NCBI GenBank assembly: GCA_947462335.1
Contig: OX381710.1
Coordinates: 1,674,001-1,738,000 of the forward strand
Length of the DNA: 64,000 nt
Origin: Harmothoe impar
Taxonomy: Eukaryota; Annelida; Polychaeta; Phyllodocida; Polynoidae
Direction of reading: 5' to 3'
Of this stretch, positions 61,097 through 64,000 are shown piece after piece (positions within the stretch are counted from its first letter, which is position 1; every line of letters starts with the position of its first letter). A program made the translations under genes and the position numbers. The notes beneath the pieces are model-generated. The model made no database searches, was not told the DNA's origin, and saw only the letters and a list, made by a program, of their open reading frames with translations.

Positions 61097-63888
61097 TTAT
61101 TCACATTCCCCGGTGAATTTCCACCACTTCTTCTTGCAGTCCTTCTCACACTGTGAGTCCTGGTAGCAGTGGCCAGAGCTCCTCTTGGTCTGACACCTGC
61201 CGTCCACCCACAGTCCGTTCCCCTTCTCACACTGCAGCCCCGTACAGCACTGGGCATTACGCTGACACTGCTGGTTCTGCTGTATACACTCCACACACTC
61301 ACCAGGCTGCAACACATGACATTAGAAATGGCTTCACTTTGAGGAAAAAAGAGAACAAATCAATTTGAATTAGAGATTTAGGTAGCTTAGGGGGTCTGTG
61401 GATTATCGTGTGAGCGGGTCAATTTTTTTTGCCCCGCCCCCTGTGTGGGGGGGGGGGGGGGAAAGTTTTGGTCCCCCCCATATCCACCCCCCCCCATGTT
61501 AAAATAATGACCTCTCCCTTAGAAATTAAATTGTCAGGAGAGGAGGGCGATGGCCAATCAACGACCATGTGTCATGCTGACCCTGCAGGCATTGCAACTG
61601 TATTGATGCATCATAACTACAAATGGACAATAGGTCCTCTATGAAGAGTACTGAAGTCACTATAATCAGATCGCCAGTGGGGTTTATATGATCGGGACAA
61701 AGTCTAGGTGCGGCTCAACGCAAGTTAGGCTACTGCGCAAGGTTTTACCATATATGTTGTTCATATATATTTGTGTGTCAGACAAAAGCTTAACTACAAC
61801 TTGTCAATGTCATCTGATGCTTTGTAAATAGATTTAGATTAACCATATTTTATAGGGTGAGAAAAACAGGGTATAATATTTACCTCAACTGCAAATACAG
61901 ACTGCGGTATGTAACATGATAAGCGTCCTCCCACTAATATGTCGCATCTCCAATTTAAAAACCCACATTTCTTACAACTTTGTTGGCAATTAAACTGTTA
62001 ACTACTGAGATGGTTATAAAATTGTTTCATAAATATCCAAATTTCCCAAGAATCTAGTCCTCACCCTTCTCATACTGTAACCGTCCTTCCAGTAGCAGTG
62101 TAGACTGCCGCAGCACTTGGGTATCCCGCGGCATCCCTCCCCTAATTTCTTACACTGCAGGATCTTCCTACCCTCCAGGGTCTGCAGGGTCTCCAGGGCT
62201 CGCTGCTCCTCCTCCTCCCGCCTGAAGGAGGTCAAGGTACACATATTTAAAGTTAGTACATCTGATTTGTGGGAAAAAAATAGATTAGTGACTCAGAATG
62301 TTCACAAATGATATATTTGACTTCCTATCTGTTCCATTCCCCTGAATGCCCTCCGACTTTACTCTAATAAGATTGTATCGCCCAATATATGGTCATTTTG
62401 GAATAAAAGCGTGCACACTTTTATTCTTCCCATTGAAACTACAGTAGAAAAGCCCATGTTTTAGGGACATCGGATCCCTTTTTGACCCTTTGATGACATT
62501 TGATAGACCTATATTCCATAAATATTATACTTTTACAGTGTTTGGGATACATTTAAGTAAGATCTAGAATTTGAAGAAAAATCGGATATGCCCACTTTAA
62601 CATGCATTACATTAGTTAGAGGTATTTAATCCAGTTAAAATGTTCAAATGACACACAGTATTTAAGGAGTGGTAATTCTACAATGACTTTGGTAAATACT
62701 AATATTTGTGCTGTGTGAGAAGTTAAGCCTAGACTCCACCAAAAAGTGAATGAAAGCTATTTGACGTGATGTATAATTTGCACAGATTTTCAGATGTCAT
62801 ATTCAAACTGAAGTGACTCACTTCTTTTATAAAATGACTTTTGTAAAACTGATGATAACCAAAAACAAAGTCCATTTTGGTGGAAGACAGTTTTAAAAGT
62901 TATAATGTGTTGTTTTTTTCACTTACATTTGTTCTCGCTGCAGGAGACGTAGTTCCTCAAGCGCCCTCTTGTACTCATCCTCCTCTGCCTCATACCCCGC
63001 TACAAATGATACCAAGCTCAAGTTCAAGAAATGGTATTGAGTGCAATCATACTCATATGATGCCCACGAGGCTCTAGTCTTATCACAAGCGTATAGATAT
63101 ACCGGTAGTCTATAATAATGAAATAAGAATACTAATACAAATATAACGAACAGGTGAGATTGGACTTAGGCTGGGAATAAACACCTGAAATATTTACTAA
63201 CAATAACAATAAAAGGCAAAACAAACAAAAAAATAAAAAAAGATATATTCTCTTATTTATACGCTGGCTTCTGCTCCTCTCCACGCCAACATCAACAATG
63301 GCAGACCGGAGAAGACGGATATGCAACCCCCGCATGCGCATACCTAATGTTACCCGGTGGTTCCCGCCACCGCTCTGAGGATTATGCACACAAAATACCA
63401 AAGCTATTTCTTGTAACGTTATCCAGTCTTGGAACTGGGTCGACTAACGCTGTGTGATACATTACACTTTATATAACTAAATTAACATTTACTTGGAAAT
63501 TTACAAAGAGGTAGTAAATGTATGATAAATACACCACAATTCATGGTGTAGACAACGATCTCATACAAGTCACTACTAATCACTACCAACACTCAATATT
63601 AAACAATTTTAACTTACAACTCTATCAGTAACAATGATCCTTAGTTGAATGAGTTTAAATGCACGTAACATATGGATCATCCAGAAAATTATAATAATAT
63701 ATTTAAAAGACAAACAAATGCCAACACCCAATATATCAATGTAGTTGGTATTTGTGTTCATTTAAAAAAAAAAATTAAAACCATTAAATGAAGGAAAATA
63801 CAAATTTTCAAAGAAAAAACTACCTACCATAGACCTGTAGTACACAGAGTGTGGCTACCAGTAGTGACATGTGTAGGAGGACACCCAT
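61097..63888 (-). CDS. Copy 8: secreted 16-Cys knottin-like protein, type B, with longer propeptide
   Basis: Exons are 63888-63828, 62999-62927, 62221-62065 and 61306-61097, GT-AG and in phase, giving 166 aa. The signal peptide is MGVLLHMSLLVATLCVLQVY. Exon 2 encodes AGYEAEEDEYKRALEELRLL then QREQ. Exon 3 is 48 nt longer than in copy 7 and starts with a second acidic helix (REEEEQRALETLQTLEGRKI) before LQCKKLGEGC, with RK near the mature start. The last exon begins PGECVECIQQNQQCQRNAQC and ends FTGECE. All 16 cysteines are present. The stop TAA lies inside GAATAAAG, overlapping a polyadenylation signal. The added Glu-rich segment repeats the pattern of exon 2 and suggests exon extension. Confidence 0.85.
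61386..61522. mobile_element. G/C-run palindromic element related to 15223-15348
   Basis: Contains a G-run, 'gttttggtcccccccat', a C-run and 'aataatgacctctccctta'. The left arm is degraded. In intron 3 of copy 8. Confidence 0.4.
62222..62926. other. Intron 2 of copy 8, no recognisable feature
   Basis: AT-rich. No MITE ends or frames seen. Confidence 0.3.
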
Positions 63889-64000
63889 GGTGTTGTAGTA
63901 CTGAGCTGCTCCCTTCTACCCTGAGCTGCTCTATTCTACCCTGAGCTGCTCCCTGTAACACTACTTATAGTACCATTTAGCACATTAGGCATAACATAAT
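63889..64000 (-). promoter_or_regulatory. Upstream region of copy 8
   Basis: On minus, a TATA-like ACTATAAG lies at about 63963-63970, some 75 bases before the ATG. Three tandem 'ctgagctgctc' units occur between; one or two similar units precede copy 7 (57345-57372). Confidence 0.45.

Overview
The window is animal nuclear DNA, probably from a marine invertebrate. It has multi-exon genes with GT-AG introns, TATA boxes, AATAAA signals, LTR and non-LTR retroelements, and a very high load of foldback/MITE-type repeats. The sequence alone does not fix the phylum; amphioxus-like or mollusc-like genomes would both fit.

The backbone is a tandem array of eight paralogous genes, all on the minus strand, for small secreted cysteine-rich proteins (about 148-166 aa). 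I rebuilt seven complete copies exon by exon from splice sites and phase: 7.6-10.5, 12.2-16.7, 19.3-35.1, 39.4-42.8, 46.4-50.1, 53.5-57.3 and 61.1-63.9 kb. The eighth copy (4.4-6.0 kb) has only its first two exons here, beside an LTR retrotransposon. Each protein has a signal peptide (exon 1), a short acidic segment that looks like a propeptide (exon 2), a basic site just before the first Cys, and 16 conserved cysteines in three modules that resemble cystine knots. Left-hand copies (type A) have five exons. Right-hand copies (type B) have four, because the last two are fused. Copies 5 and 6 also carry many duplicated partial exons and share an intronic minisatellite.

Intron 1 of copy 4 holds the second major item: an element of about 9 kb (25.55-34.73 kb) with inverted terminal repeats and three genes. 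These are a leftward tandem death-domain protein, a rightward low-complexity protein ending in two PC4-like ssDNA-binding domains, and a rightward 1374-aa protein-primed-type family B DNA polymerase with zinc fingers, a Cys-protease-like motif, a 3'-5' exonuclease and an embedded endonuclease-like domain. No capsid, integrase or packaging ATPase is visible. It looks like a self-replicating DNA element or virus relative, distinct from a canonical Polinton. A diverged relative of one of its ends lies at 38.75-39.17 kb.

The rest is repeats: the 3' end of an LTR retrotransposon (1-2811), a solo LTR (59.8-60.4 kb), a 5'-truncated CR1/Jockey-like element nested in another repeat (23.0-24.1 kb), a TTA-flanked MITE (24.5-25.1 kb), several MITE families, minisatellites, and a 146-bp satellite (51.6-52.7 kb) whose units carry an X-box-like palindrome. 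A small single-exon secreted-peptide ORF (45.9-46.2 kb) and an orphan exon (55.3-55.4 kb) are candidate extra genes.
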